This document shows positions 8,514 to 17,370 of a stretch of DNA of 64,000 bases, one piece after another. The notes beneath the pieces are model-generated. The model searched no databases, was not told where the DNA came from, and worked only from the letters and a program-made list of their open reading frames with translations. Position numbers and translations under genes: made by a program. The DNA is taken from contig JBDRVE010000001.1 of assembly GCA_039801725.1 (NCBI GenBank), forward strand, positions 14,833 to 78,832. Direction: 5' to 3'. The DNA comes from a candidate division WOR-3 bacterium. GTDB lineage: Bacteria; Hydrothermota; Tepidihabitantia; Tepidihabitantales; DTDR01. Position 1 is the stretch's first letter, and each line of letters begins with the position of its first letter.

Positions 8514-9635
8514 GTTAATTAAATAATAATAATAATCCTCAACCATTTTCCCAATTTTTTCCCAAGAATAATTTTGAGCGGTTAAATAGGCATTTTGTTC
8601 AATCTCTTTTTTTAATTCTTTATTTTCTAATATCAATAAAATCTTTTGAGCCAAATCTTCAAAAGAATTCGCTTTAAATAGTAATCCATTTTCTTTATCT
8701 TTAATTACTGTTTTATATCCTTCAATATCAGAAGCAATCACTAACTTTTTTGTTGCCATTGCTTCTAATAAAATTATTCCTTGGGCTTCACCACCCAAGG
8801 CGGGAGCAACAAAAATATCACAACTGGCATAATATCTTGGTAAATCCTCTCTTTTTACATAGCCTAAAAAATCACAAAGATTTTCAATATTTAACTCTCT
8901 AACCAAATCTTTCAACATTTTTTCTTCTGGTCCTTTACCAATAATTAAAAGTTTGGGATTAGTGAAAAAAGAATAGATTTTGCTAAAAGCTCTTATTGCT
9001 ATTTCTGCTCCCTTTCTTTTATCTAAACGACCAACAAAAAGAATTACTGGAAAATATTTCTTATATTCTAAAAAAGGTCTATTATCCGGATTAAACCTTT
9101 TTAAATCTACTCCATTAGGAATAATTCGAAAATTATTAGGCAAAAATTCTTCAATCCATTTTTTTGCTATTTCCGAGACAGCAATTTTGCCATCTATTTT
9201 ATTATTATATTTTTTATACAAAGGAGTAAAAATCTTTAAAAAATTTAATTTTTTAAAGCCGACAGTATGAAAGGTTACACAATTAACACTTTTTGAAAAA
9301 TGTAATGCCCAAAAACCAATTTCCGGTGGAAAACAACCATGCATATGAATGATATCAAAATTTTCTTTTCTTAAATAATTTTTAACCAAAGTTGGCATCT
9401 TCAGACTGAAAGGAAGAGTAGCAAAAGACTTATTAAGGGGTAAAAAAATTACTTTACCAAACCGAATAACTTCTACATCAAATATCGGTTTATCCTCCCA
9501 TAATTTAGGATAATTTGTTGTCAAAATTTTTACATTGTGACCCAGGTTTTTCAATTCACAGGCTAAATGATAAACATGCTCCGAAATCCCCGAAGGATAA
9601 GGATAAAAAGCCGAAGAAACTAAAAGAACTTCCAT
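8487..9635 (-). CDS. Glycosyltransferase family 4
   Basis: 382 residues with the GT-B fold of GT4 retaining transferases. The N-terminal G-I-S-E-H-V loop binds the acceptor side. R-I-I-P-N-G-V-D-L-K-R-F opens the C-terminal nucleotide-sugar domain. The E-x7-E motif is within G-G-E-A-Q-G-I-I-L-L-E-A-M-A. It is last in a minus-strand run behind dut and an LpxL-like acyltransferase, so it may glycosylate a lipid acceptor. It is a close paralogue of the GT4 at 50397-51554 (shared N-K-S-F-A and H-M/I-H-G-C blocks). Sugar and acceptor cannot be read from sequence. Confidence 0.88.
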   Translation of the reverse strand: MEVLLVSSAFYPYPSGISEHVYHLACELKNLGHNVKILTTNYPKLWEDKPIFDVEVIRFGKVIFLPLNKSFATLPFSLKMPTLVKNYLRKENFDIIHMHGCFPPEIGFWALHFSKSVNCVTFHTVGFKKLNFLKIFTPLYKKYNNKIDGKIAVSEIAKKWIEEFLPNNFRIIPNGVDLKRFNPDNRPFLEYKKYFPVILFVGRLDKRKGAEIAIRAFSKIYSFFTNPKLLIIGKGPEEKMLKDLVRELNIENLCDFLGYVKREDLPRYYASCDIFVAPALGGEAQGIILLEAMATKKLVIASDIEGYKTVIKDKENGLLFKANSFEDLAQKILLILENKELKKEIEQNAYLTAQNYSWEKIGKMVEDYYYYLINLKRLKNKG

Positions 9636-10070
9636 TTATTTTCCCGTATGACCAAACCCACCTTTATCTCTTTTACTTTTTTTTAATTCTTTTACTTCTA
9701 CCCACTCAATTTTCACTACTGGCGAAAAAACTAATTGGGCAATTCTTTCTCCTTTTTTAATTTTAAAATCTCTGTTACTAAAATTAAATAAAATTACCAT
9801 AACTTCTCCTCGATAATCAGCATCAATTGTTCCGGGACTATTTAAAATTCCAATTCCATAGTTTTTTGCCAAACCACTTCTCGGTCTTACTTGAGCTTCG
9901 TAACCATCAGGAATCTCAATGGCTATTCCCGTTCTCACAATATCAAAGGATTTTTTTTTAATTATTTTATCTTCTGCTGAATATAAATCTACACCGGAAG
10001 CACCGGGTGTTTGATATTGAGGTAACGGCAAATCTGTGATTCTTTTTATTTTTACTTTAATCTTCTTCAT
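9636..10070 (-). CDS. dut: dUTP diphosphatase
   Basis: 144 residues, the normal size for trimeric dUTPase, which hydrolyses dUTP to dUMP and pyrophosphate. Conserved motifs occur in order: G-V-D-L-Y (motif 1), P-R-S-G-L-A (motif 2), G-T-I-D-A-D-Y-R-G-E (motif 3, with the catalytic Asp), R-I-A-Q-L-V (motif 4) and the flexible C-terminal R-D-K-G-G-F-G-H-T-G (motif 5). Its start overlaps the acyltransferase gene by 14 bp, and it abuts the glycosyltransferase start, indicating one transcript. Confidence 0.96.
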   Translation of the reverse strand: MKKIKVKIKRITDLPLPQYQTPGASGVDLYSAEDKIIKKKSFDIVRTGIAIEIPDGYEAQVRPRSGLAKNYGIGILNSPGTIDADYRGEVMVILFNFSNRDFKIKKGERIAQLVFSPVVKIEWVEVKELKKSKRDKGGFGHTGK

Positions 10071-10938
10071 TTATAAAATCACTTTGAAAAACAAACCATT
10101 GGGTAGGATATTTTATTATTGCTTTTTCTATTTTTTGAGCGATAATTCTTGTTAATCTTTCGACTTCCTTTTCAAAATCTTCATTCTCGCTATATTCCGT
10201 TTTTATTTTTTCATCCATCATTAAATATTTTTTATCTTTTTCTTTTAAAACAAAATAACCAAAATATAAAGGAATTTTATATTTTTGTGCTAAATAAGCA
10301 GAACCCTTAGGAAAAATTCTTTTCCCTTTACCTAAAGGCAACAATAAACCTTGCCGATTTAATGAACGATCGGAAAGAATTGCTAAATTATAACCGTTCT
10401 TTAAAGAGTTAATTATTTCTTTTGTTGAATTATAGGGAATTGGCTTTAAATAATTTTTTTTTCTTAACCAATTAAAAACATTGCTCATACCAAAAGGCAA
10501 AACTTCAATTAAACAAGAAAAATTTAATCCCATTCTTGATAAAGTAATACCGCCCAGTTCCCAGTTACCTAAATGTAAAGTAGCCAAAATTAGTTTTTTT
10601 GTTTTGGCGTCCCGAAAAAAATCAGCCGATACTCGATTTTCTATTAAAGAGAAAAAATGGCGGTCTTTATAACTTGGTGATTTTAAAAAATCGGCAATAC
10701 AGATTGCTAAATTTATAAAAAGTTTCTTAGTAAGTTCTCTTGCTTTTCTCTCTCCAATTTCTTTTCCAAAAATATGAAAATAGTTATTCATCATTCTCCT
10801 TCTTTGATTTTTCATTAGCCGAAAACAACTGTAACCAATAATTTTTGCCAAGATCAAACAAAACCAACGAGGCAAAAAAGTTCCCATTAATATTCCTAAA
10901 TACATTAAATATTTTTTGAAAAGTTGTGTTAAGGGCAT
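10057..10938 (-). CDS. LpxL/HtrB-family lysophospholipid acyltransferase
   Basis: 293 residues of the late acyltransferase family that acylates lipid A or, in other bacteria, mannosylated phosphatidylinositol. The catalytic H-x4-E motif is H-L-G-N-W-E near residue 122, and a conserved S-D-R-S block follows. A hydrophobic N-terminal segment (about 10-30) should anchor it to the inner membrane. It abuts the start-side zinc-ribbon gene and overlaps dut. Its pairing with a GT4 in the same run fits glycolipid synthesis. Whether the acceptor is lipid A cannot be told here, as no lpx genes are visible. Confidence 0.85.
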   Translation of the reverse strand: MPLTQLFKKYLMYLGILMGTFLPRWFCLILAKIIGYSCFRLMKNQRRRMMNNYFHIFGKEIGERKARELTKKLFINLAICIADFLKSPSYKDRHFFSLIENRVSADFFRDAKTKKLILATLHLGNWELGGITLSRMGLNFSCLIEVLPFGMSNVFNWLRKKNYLKPIPYNSTKEIINSLKNGYNLAILSDRSLNRQGLLLPLGKGKRIFPKGSAYLAQKYKIPLYFGYFVLKEKDKKYLMMDEKIKTEYSENEDFEKEVERLTRIIAQKIEKAIIKYPTQWFVFQSDFINEED

Positions 10939-11646
10939 TTATTCAATAACTACTAATATCCGACCGCAATAATCGCAGTAATGAATTTTTTCATTCTTTC
11001 TTATTTCAATAATTATTTGAGGAGGAATTGGATTAAAACAAATACTACAAGTTTCATTTTCTATTTTAGCAACAGCAATTCCATTCCTTCGCTGTTTAAT
11101 TTTCTCGTAAATTGAATAATAATTTGTCGGTAAAGCCATTATTAATTCTTTCCTTCTTTCTTCCCTTTTTCTGATTTCTTCTTTTATTTTTTCTTCTTCT
11201 CCTTTAAGCTCTTCAATTTTTTTCTGAGTATCTTTTTTTATAATTTCGATCTCTTTTTCTTTTTGTTTAATATCCTCTTCGTTACTTTCAATTTTTTCTA
11301 AAAGTTCAATCATTCGATCTTCAATCTCGCTTTTTAACTTTTTCTGGCTCTCAATTTCTTTTAGAAATGCTTTGTATTGCTCATTAGTTTTGGCGCTATA
11401 CAACTGAATCTGATATTGGGCAATTTTTTCCTCGCAAGTTTTCAGATCAACCTCAGCAAGTTTATATTCCTTTTTATAATTAATAACATCTGCCTTTTTC
11501 TGCTCCAAATCTTTTACTTTCTGTTCCAAATAAAGATTTAAACCTTTAATTTTTTCAGGAATCTGATTTGCTTTTTTAGAGAGATAATCTATTTCATTGT
11601 CGACTTGTTGAAGCTCCCATAATAATTTAATTATTTCGGAAACCAT
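10939..11646 (-). CDS. Coiled-coil protein with C-terminal zinc ribbon (DUF164/zf-RING_7 type)
   Basis: 235 residues. Residues about 25-175 are an almost continuous charged coiled coil (Glu/Lys-rich heptads). The C-terminus carries C-S-I-C and C-D-Y-C pairs, a zinc ribbon. This is the widespread bacterial family often found near RNase H or Nif3-like genes, whose function is not firmly established. The start lies 26 bp behind tRNA-Val on the same strand with no evident promoter between them. Confidence 0.85.
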   Translation of the reverse strand: MVSEIIKLLWELQQVDNEIDYLSKKANQIPEKIKGLNLYLEQKVKDLEQKKADVINYKKEYKLAEVDLKTCEEKIAQYQIQLYSAKTNEQYKAFLKEIESQKKLKSEIEDRMIELLEKIESNEEDIKQKEKEIEIIKKDTQKKIEELKGEEEKIKEEIRKREERRKELIMALPTNYYSIYEKIKQRRNGIAVAKIENETCSICFNPIPPQIIIEIRKNEKIHYCDYCGRILVVIE

Positions 11647-11672
11647 CTATTTAAAAAATTAAAAGAAAAAAT

Positions 11673-11747
<75 letters not shown>

Positions 11748-11757
11748 ATTTTTTCTC

Positions 11758-11785
11758 ATTATAATATATTAATAAAAACTCTCAA
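11758..11785 (-). promoter_or_regulatory. Promoter of tRNA-Val
   Basis: On the minus strand: TTGAGA (11780-11785), 16-bp spacer, TATAAT (11758-11763). The predicted start is a few bases before the tRNA 5' end at 11747. The -35 overlaps the last codons of alr. Confidence 0.65.
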
Positions 11786-12933
11786 AAAGTCAAATTAAAC
11801 TTTTTGATTTTCCAAATCTGATTATTTTTAAAGTAAACTCTTGGTACTCTTGGGCTTAAACGAGTGATAACTTCGTAGGGAATAGTATTAGCCCATAAAG
11901 CAACATCATTCACAGTAATTTCCTCCTTTCCCTCTTTACCAATCAGAGTAACTACCTCTTCGATTTTCACATCTGAAAAATTATTTAGGTTAATCATTGT
12001 TAAATCCATACACACACTACCAACAATATTTACTCTTCTACCTTTTACTAACACTTCTCCACGATTAGAAAGTTGATAAGGATAACCATCGCCATAACCA
12101 CAGGAAATAACACCAATTAATGTCGGTTTAGAAGTAAAATAAGTGCGGCCGTAACTAATACTCATTTTTTCGTTAAAATATTTGAGACTTACGATCCGTG
12201 ACTTTAAGGAAATTACCGGCTTGATCAATTTTTTTATTTTCTCATTTTTAACGCCATTAGAAAGAATTCCATACACCACTAAACCAGGTCGTACCATATC
12301 TAAATGAGATTGGGGGATATTTAATACACCGCAGGAATTTGCAATATGAAGAATCTTTTTTTGTAGATTTAATTTTTTTATTAATTTTAAAAACTCTTCT
12401 AATTGTTTTTCACTAAATAGAATATCGCTATCAGCCACCGGGAAATGGGAAAAAATTCCCTCTATTTCTAAAAAATTTTGTTCTTTAATTAATTCGTATA
12501 TTTTTTCGAATTCTTTTACAAAAAAACCTGTTCTCCCCATTCCAGTATCAATTTCAATATGGATTTTTAATTTTTTATTATTATTTTGCGCATATTTGAT
12601 TAATTCTTTTAAAAATCCAGTATCGCTGACGTTAGGAATTAAATCATATTCAAATAAGTAAGGAATTGTTTTATAAGGTATTGGGCTTAAAATCAGAATT
12701 GGTGTTTTAATTTTTGCTTTTTCCCTTAAAATTACTCCTTCATCAACACTTGCCACTCCTAACATATCTATTTTATTTTCCAAAAATTGGGCGATCTCAC
12801 ATGCCCCTAATCCATAAGCATCTGCTTTAATTGCTAAAAGAATTTTTTTATTTTTTACTATTTTTTTTATAACTAAAAGATTAGATAAAAGATTATCTAA
12901 GTTAACTTCTACCCAGACTCTTTCTTTTTCCAT
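11782..12933 (-). CDS. alr: Alanine racemase
   Basis: 383 residues. PLP-dependent enzyme converting L- to D-alanine for peptidoglycan. The PLP lysine is K36 in K-A-D-A-Y-G-L-G. The second catalytic residue, a Tyr, lies in I-S-Y-G-R-T-Y near residue 265. The G-Y-G-D-G-Y-P and C-M-D-L-T-M blocks of the C-terminal beta domain are present. The ATG is 6 nt from a TATAAT box with a TTGACG -35, so the mRNA should be leaderless. It is transcribed divergently from the M20 peptidase gene. Confidence 0.96.
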   Translation of the reverse strand: MEKERVWVEVNLDNLLSNLLVIKKIVKNKKILLAIKADAYGLGACEIAQFLENKIDMLGVASVDEGVILREKAKIKTPILILSPIPYKTIPYLFEYDLIPNVSDTGFLKELIKYAQNNNKKLKIHIEIDTGMGRTGFFVKEFEKIYELIKEQNFLEIEGIFSHFPVADSDILFSEKQLEEFLKLIKKLNLQKKILHIANSCGVLNIPQSHLDMVRPGLVVYGILSNGVKNEKIKKLIKPVISLKSRIVSLKYFNEKMSISYGRTYFTSKPTLIGVISCGYGDGYPYQLSNRGEVLVKGRRVNIVGSVCMDLTMINLNNFSDVKIEEVVTLIGKEGKEEITVNDVALWANTIPYEVITRLSPRVPRVYFKNNQIWKIKKFNLTF

Positions 12934-12939
12934 TTTTAG

Positions 12940-12967
12940 ATTATATCAAAAAGAAATATTTCGTCAA
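12940..12967 (-). promoter_or_regulatory. Promoter of alr, predicted leaderless
   Basis: Minus strand: TTGACG (12962-12967), 16-bp spacer, TATAAT (12940-12945), then 6 nt to the alr ATG at 12933. Its -35 is separated by one base from the -35 of the divergent M20 promoter. Confidence 0.75.
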
Positions 12968-12968
12968 A

Positions 12969-12996
12969 TTGCAAATAAGTAAAATTTAACTATCAT
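12969..12996 (+). promoter_or_regulatory. Promoter of M20 peptidase gene, predicted leaderless
   Basis: TTGCAA (12969-12974), 16-bp spacer, TATCAT (12991-12996), 6 nt to ATG 13003. Back-to-back with the alr promoter. Confidence 0.65.
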
Positions 12997-13002
12997 TTAA
13001 TT

Positions 13003-14253
13003 ATGTGGGGAAAAAAAGAGATTGAAAAAATATTTAAGAAAATTGAAGAATATAAAGAAGAAATGATCGAATTACAAAAAGGACTGACTGAAATACCAGC
13101 AATTGGTCCGGAAAATAGTGGAGAAGGTGAATACGAAAAAGCAAAATTTTTGAAAGAAAAATTATTAAAATGGGGATTTTCAGTAGAAGAGTATAATGCT
13201 GTCGATGAACGGGTAAAAAGTAAAATAAGACCCAATCTCCTTACTTTTTATCAGGGCAGAAAATCGGACAAAAAAATTTGGATTATTACCCATTTAGATG
13301 TTGTACCAGCGGGTAATGAAAACTTATGGAAAACGCCTCCTTTTAAAGCAATAGTAAAAGATGGAAAGATCTACGGAAGAGGAACGGAGGATAATCAGCA
13401 GGAAATGGTCTCCTCCATCTTTGCCCTAAAAGTAATAAAAGATTTAGATTTAATTCCTAGTTATTCAGTCAATTTACTTTTCGTGAGCGACGAAGAAACA
13501 GGAAGTAATTTTGGAATAAAATATCTTTTAGAGAATTTTAATTTCTTTAATACTGAAGATATAATTATCATTCCTGACGCGGGCAGTGAAAAGGGAGATG
13601 CTATTGAAATTGCTGAAAAGGGAATAATATGGTTAAAATTTGAAATCATTGGTTTACAAACTCATGCTTCTACCCCACATAAAGGAATAAATGCTCATAA
13701 AATTGGTGCTCTTTTAATCAGTTATTTAGTAGAAAACTTTGAGAAAAAATTTGGTAAAAAAGACTCTTTATTCGAACCACCAATAACAACTTTTGAACCC
13801 ACAAAAAAAGAAAAAAATATCTCCAACATTAACACCATTCCCGGAGAAGATGTTTTTTATTTTGATTGTCGTTATCTTCCTGATTATAATTTTTCAGAAA
13901 TAATTAATTATTTAAAAGAAGTAATAAATTTATGGCAAGAAAAATACAAGGTGAAAATAAATTTAAAAATTATTCACCACGAAGAAGTAGCTCCTAAAAC
14001 TAACAAAGAAGCACCAACTGTAAAATTTCTTAAAAAAGCGATTAAAGATGTCTTAAACCAAAATCCTCGATTAATTGGTATTGGTGGTGGAACAGTAGCA
14101 GCGATCTTTCGGAAAAAAGGATTCCAACCTGTCGTTTGGGGAAAAATTGCTGGTGTCGCCCATCAACCAAACGAATATTCGGTTATCGAAAATATGATTG
14201 ATTCTACTAAGATATATGCTTATCTTTTTGGTCTTGACTTTAATGATTTTTAA
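13003..14253 (+). CDS. M20-family metallopeptidase (ArgE/DapE/dipeptidase-like)
   Basis: 416 residues of the dizinc M20 family. Metal and catalytic motifs are visible: T-H-L-D-V-V-P (first His and the catalytic Asp), G-R-G-T-E-D-N (bridging Asp), S-D-E-E-T-G (catalytic Glu and metal Glu), I-P-D-A-G-S (metal Asp) and G-V-A-H-Q-P-N-E (last His). A dimerisation domain is inserted from about residue 210 to 320. The substrate is probably a small peptide or N-acyl amino acid; the subgroup cannot be fixed by eye. No Shine-Dalgarno; leaderless start. Confidence 0.88.
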   Translation: MWGKKEIEKIFKKIEEYKEEMIELQKGLTEIPAIGPENSGEGEYEKAKFLKEKLLKWGFSVEEYNAVDERVKSKIRPNLLTFYQGRKSDKKIWIITHLDVVPAGNENLWKTPPFKAIVKDGKIYGRGTEDNQQEMVSSIFALKVIKDLDLIPSYSVNLLFVSDEETGSNFGIKYLLENFNFFNTEDIIIIPDAGSEKGDAIEIAEKGIIWLKFEIIGLQTHASTPHKGINAHKIGALLISYLVENFEKKFGKKDSLFEPPITTFEPTKKEKNISNINTIPGEDVFYFDCRYLPDYNFSEIINYLKEVINLWQEKYKVKINLKIIHHEEVAPKTNKEAPTVKFLKKAIKDVLNQNPRLIGIGGGTVAAIFRKKGFQPVVWGKIAGVAHQPNEYSVIENMIDSTKIYAYLFGLDFNDF

Positions 14254-14267
14254 GTTAATAATATATT

Positions 14268-14630
14268 ATGGATTTAAGAAATTATTTTGATTTAAAAAAA
14301 ACTCGATTAGATGACATTAGAGAGTACGGAGGCGAAGTAATTCTTCTTTTTTTAAAAGAAGGAATATCCCTTAATGAAGCGATAGAGGTATTAAGTTGGG
14401 AAATTGCTAAATTTTTGCAGAACGAAACAGGTAAAGGATATTCTCCTTCAAAAGAACCAGGTATGGGAATAGAATGGATTGTACGGGAACCAGGACACGA
14501 AACTTATGGATTGAAAATTGTCGGTGAAGGAAACCGAGTAATTATTAAAAGGGTAGCAATTTTAGAAGACGAAACCTTTATGAATCGATATGCTCGGTAT
14601 CTCAAACAATTAGCAGAAAAAGAAGATTAA
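14268..14630 (+). CDS. Hypothetical protein, 120 aa
   Basis: A small soluble, charged protein beginning MDLRNYFDLKK, with no signal peptide or membrane segment. It contains E-P-G-M-G-I-E-W-I-V-R-E-P-G-H-E-T-Y-G near the middle. I do not recognise the family. It starts 14 bp after the M20 gene with no evident promoter, so it is probably cotranscribed with it. The stop codon overlaps the convergent vWA gene by 4 bp. Confidence 0.7.
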   Translation: MDLRNYFDLKKTRLDDIREYGGEVILLFLKEGISLNEAIEVLSWEIAKFLQNETGKGYSPSKEPGMGIEWIVREPGHETYGLKIVGEGNRVIIKRVAILEDETFMNRYARYLKQLAEKED

Positions 14631-16492
14631 ATTAAAATAAGAATTGCCTCTATCACAAAGATTAAAAGAGCCAAAAATAAAAAAAGATAGGTTAATTCAT
14701 ATTCTAATTTTACCTCTCCCTTTATTATTTTTAAATTATTATTTTCTTTTAAATTTATTTTTTTTAAATTACCCTCTTCTCCTCGAACATTCACTGAAAT
14801 TTTTTTATCTTCAAATTGATATATTCCCGGTATTTCTGTTTCAGAAAATTTTATAATCTTCATCCCCTTTTCTACTTCCGTATTTCTTAAAAAATTTCCT
14901 AAAGGAGTAATAATTTTTATCTGGGAGGAATTAAAATTTAATATTATTGTTTCACCAACAAAAAAGTTATTTTTCTTTTTAATCTTACAATATTCTATTG
15001 TTCGAAATATTAATGGTAAAAATAATATTTTCATTGGCATATCAGTGTAACCGTCCGAAAAATTGCTGGTAAAAATCATCAAGTTATTCAAAGTGTCTTC
15101 TAAAAGAAAAGGAAAATTATTATTGAAATACGCTAATATTTTTAAATTTTCTCCTTTTAAAGGAATCATTCGATAAAACTTTGGCTCTTTGATCGTCTTT
15201 TCTGGGAGGTTTTGAAAAATAAAATGCTCTTTTTCCCATTTATCAATCACCAAAAATTCTTTTCTTTCCCAAATTTCGGAAGTTTCAAAAATTTCATTTA
15301 ATCTATTTTCTTTTAAGTTTTGACCTAAAATCAAAATAACTTTTCCATTATTTTTTAAATAATTTAACAGTTGCCATTTTAAAAATTGATCAATTTTAGA
15401 AGGGTTAACTAAAAGAATCAAAGAATAAGAAGAAAAGGAAACCTTCTTTATTTCTCCTAAAGATACATAATCTACTTGATAATCTTTACTAGATAAAAAT
15501 AGTTTTTTTAAATAAAAGAGATCGCCCTCTTTTTCATAAATAACTAAGATAGGAAAATGTTCTGTTTTATCATAAACAAAGTAATAAACATTATCACTTT
15601 TTAGATTTTCTTCTTCAATTTCAACTTTGCCAGTGATTATTCCTTGAGCGGATTTTTGAGGAATCTCTAAATTAAATTCTTTTATACCAGGGGGAAGAGT
15701 TAAAAAATTTTTGAAATTAAAATCTTCTATCGAAAGGATAAAGGGAACCTCTACAGGAGAAGAAGAATAATTAATTAATTTTATTTGTAGATTAATCTTA
15801 TCTTCTCTTGAAGGCAAGAAACGAAGCCCAATAATTCCACAATTTTTAAAATTATCTTTTCCCAAATCAATAATTTTTAACTGAAAATTACCTTTAAAAT
15901 TTTTCAGAAAAGAATAAGAATATTCTTGCAAATCAGTAATTAAAAAAATTTCACCCTCTAAATTTTTTAATTCCTCCAAAATTTCTTGGGCATAAGAAAT
16001 ATCATAAGAAATTTTCAAATCTTCAATTACCCTATCAGAAATATTTGTCACTTTTTCATTTTCTATAATCTTTTTCCTACTGGTTAATAAAATTGTAACT
16101 CTTGAATTTTGAGAAAGATTTTTAATAATTTCTTTTAGAATCTTTTTCCCTTTTTCAAAATTATCTTCGTATTCCATACTGTAGGAATCATCTAAAATAA
16201 GAATAATCTTTTCTGCCTTTTGAGGCAAAATTTTTAAAATAGAGGACCCTTTTCTAATAAAGTATGGTCGACTTAGATTCAAGATCAAAAAAGTAATAAA
16301 GAAAGTCCTTAAAAAGAGCAATAAAATGTCTCTTAACCGATAAAAATTAAATTTTTCCTTTTTAAAATCAATCAAAAAAAACAAAGAAGAGAAATCAATC
16401 TTTTTAAGTTGAAAGCGAAAAATGAAATGTAAAAGTAATGGCAAAGAGGCCAATGGTAAAAGATAAAGAAAAAAAGGAATAAAAAAATTCAT
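14627..16492 (-). CDS. BatA-like membrane protein with von Willebrand A domain
   Basis: 621 residues. The N-terminus (about 1-80) has two membrane segments joined by a loop, the 'aerotolerance regulator' BatA domain. A vWA domain starts near residue 90 with a MIDAS motif D-D-S-Y-S. A long C-terminal half has a gatase-like L-I-L-L-V-N-P-S region, and a final transmembrane helix ends the protein. Its start overlaps the DUF58 gene as ATGA. In this family such proteins pair with DUF58 and a MoxR ATPase; no MoxR gene is here. Confidence 0.82.
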   Translation of the reverse strand: MNFFIPFFLYLLPLASLPLLLHFIFRFQLKKIDFSSLFFLIDFKKEKFNFYRLRDILLLFLRTFFITFLILNLSRPYFIRKGSSILKILPQKAEKIILILDDSYSMEYEDNFEKGKKILKEIIKNLSQNSRVTILLTSRKKIIENEKVTNISDRVIEDLKISYDISYAQEILEELKNLEGEIFLITDLQEYSYSFLKNFKGNFQLKIIDLGKDNFKNCGIIGLRFLPSREDKINLQIKLINYSSSPVEVPFILSIEDFNFKNFLTLPPGIKEFNLEIPQKSAQGIITGKVEIEEENLKSDNVYYFVYDKTEHFPILVIYEKEGDLFYLKKLFLSSKDYQVDYVSLGEIKKVSFSSYSLILLVNPSKIDQFLKWQLLNYLKNNGKVILILGQNLKENRLNEIFETSEIWERKEFLVIDKWEKEHFIFQNLPEKTIKEPKFYRMIPLKGENLKILAYFNNNFPFLLEDTLNNLMIFTSNFSDGYTDMPMKILFLPLIFRTIEYCKIKKKNNFFVGETIILNFNSSQIKIITPLGNFLRNTEVEKGMKIIKFSETEIPGIYQFEDKKISVNVRGEEGNLKKINLKENNNLKIIKGEVKLEYELTYLFLFLALLIFVIEAILILI

Positions 16493-17370
16493 CTAATTCT
16501 TGCTCTTTTTTCTAGATAGTTAAAGAAAACGAAATCAAAAGGCATATTGGTAAGAATAAGATTATAATCGATATAATGAGCAGCGCACTCTTTCTTATAA
16601 TGAAGAAATAAATTTTTCAAATTTTCTTGATATTCTTTTTTTATTCCCCTTGGGTCTAAAGTGATTTCTCTTTTTGTTTCTAAATCCTTAAAAATTAATG
16701 GTTCGTTATAATCTAAATTTATCTCGTTTGGATCAAGAATATGAAAAACTAAAACTTCATTTTTCTTATGACGCAAATTTTTCAATGCTTTTAGTACATT
16801 CTCTTGGTTATCAAAGAGGTCAGAAAAAACAATAATTAATCCTCTTTTTTTTATTTTCTTCCCAATTTCAGTTAAACTTTTTAAAATATCTGTTTCTCCT
16901 TCTGGTTTTACCTCTTCAATTATCTTCAATATTTTTGATAAATGAAATTTAGAACACTGTGGAGGAAAATATTGATAATCTTTTTTATTAAAAATGGCTA
17001 TTCCTACGCTGTCATGTTGCTTAAATAATAAGTAGGCAAAACAAGCAGTTAAAAAAGAAGCATATTCAAATTTGCTTATTTCCCAACTTTTATAAGCCAT
17101 TGAACCTGAATTATCTAAAAGGAGATAGGCTCGTAAATTGGTTTCTTCTTCATACTCTCTAACCCAAAATCTATCAGTTTTCGCAAATATTTTCCAATCA
17201 ATTTTTTTAAGCTCATCACCAGGTAAATAAGGACGATAATCAGCAAACTCTATTGACTGGCCTTTATAGGGACTCTTATGAAAACCAGAAAGAAAACCTT
17301 CCACAACTAATTTTGCTTTTAAATCCAATCTTTTTATCTTATGAATTATTTCCGGTAAAAGATATTTCAT
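16489..17370 (-). CDS. DUF58-family protein with vWA-like fold
   Basis: 293 residues. It has the DUF58 signature S-P-Y-K-G-Q-S-I-E-F-A-D-Y-R-P-Y-x-P-G-D and D-W-K-I-F-A-K-T, followed by a MIDAS-like L-D-N-S-G-S-M. No membrane segment. It is translationally coupled to the BatA-like gene after it and to the aminotransferase gene before it (4-bp overlaps). DUF58 proteins normally work with MoxR AAA ATPases in assembly or maturation of envelope complexes; the exact role is unknown. Confidence 0.85.
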   Translation of the reverse strand: MKYLLPEIIHKIKRLDLKAKLVVEGFLSGFHKSPYKGQSIEFADYRPYLPGDELKKIDWKIFAKTDRFWVREYEEETNLRAYLLLDNSGSMAYKSWEISKFEYASFLTACFAYLLFKQHDSVGIAIFNKKDYQYFPPQCSKFHLSKILKIIEEVKPEGETDILKSLTEIGKKIKKRGLIIVFSDLFDNQENVLKALKNLRHKKNEVLVFHILDPNEINLDYNEPLIFKDLETKREITLDPRGIKKEYQENLKNLFLHYKKECAAHYIDYNLILTNMPFDFVFFNYLEKRARIR

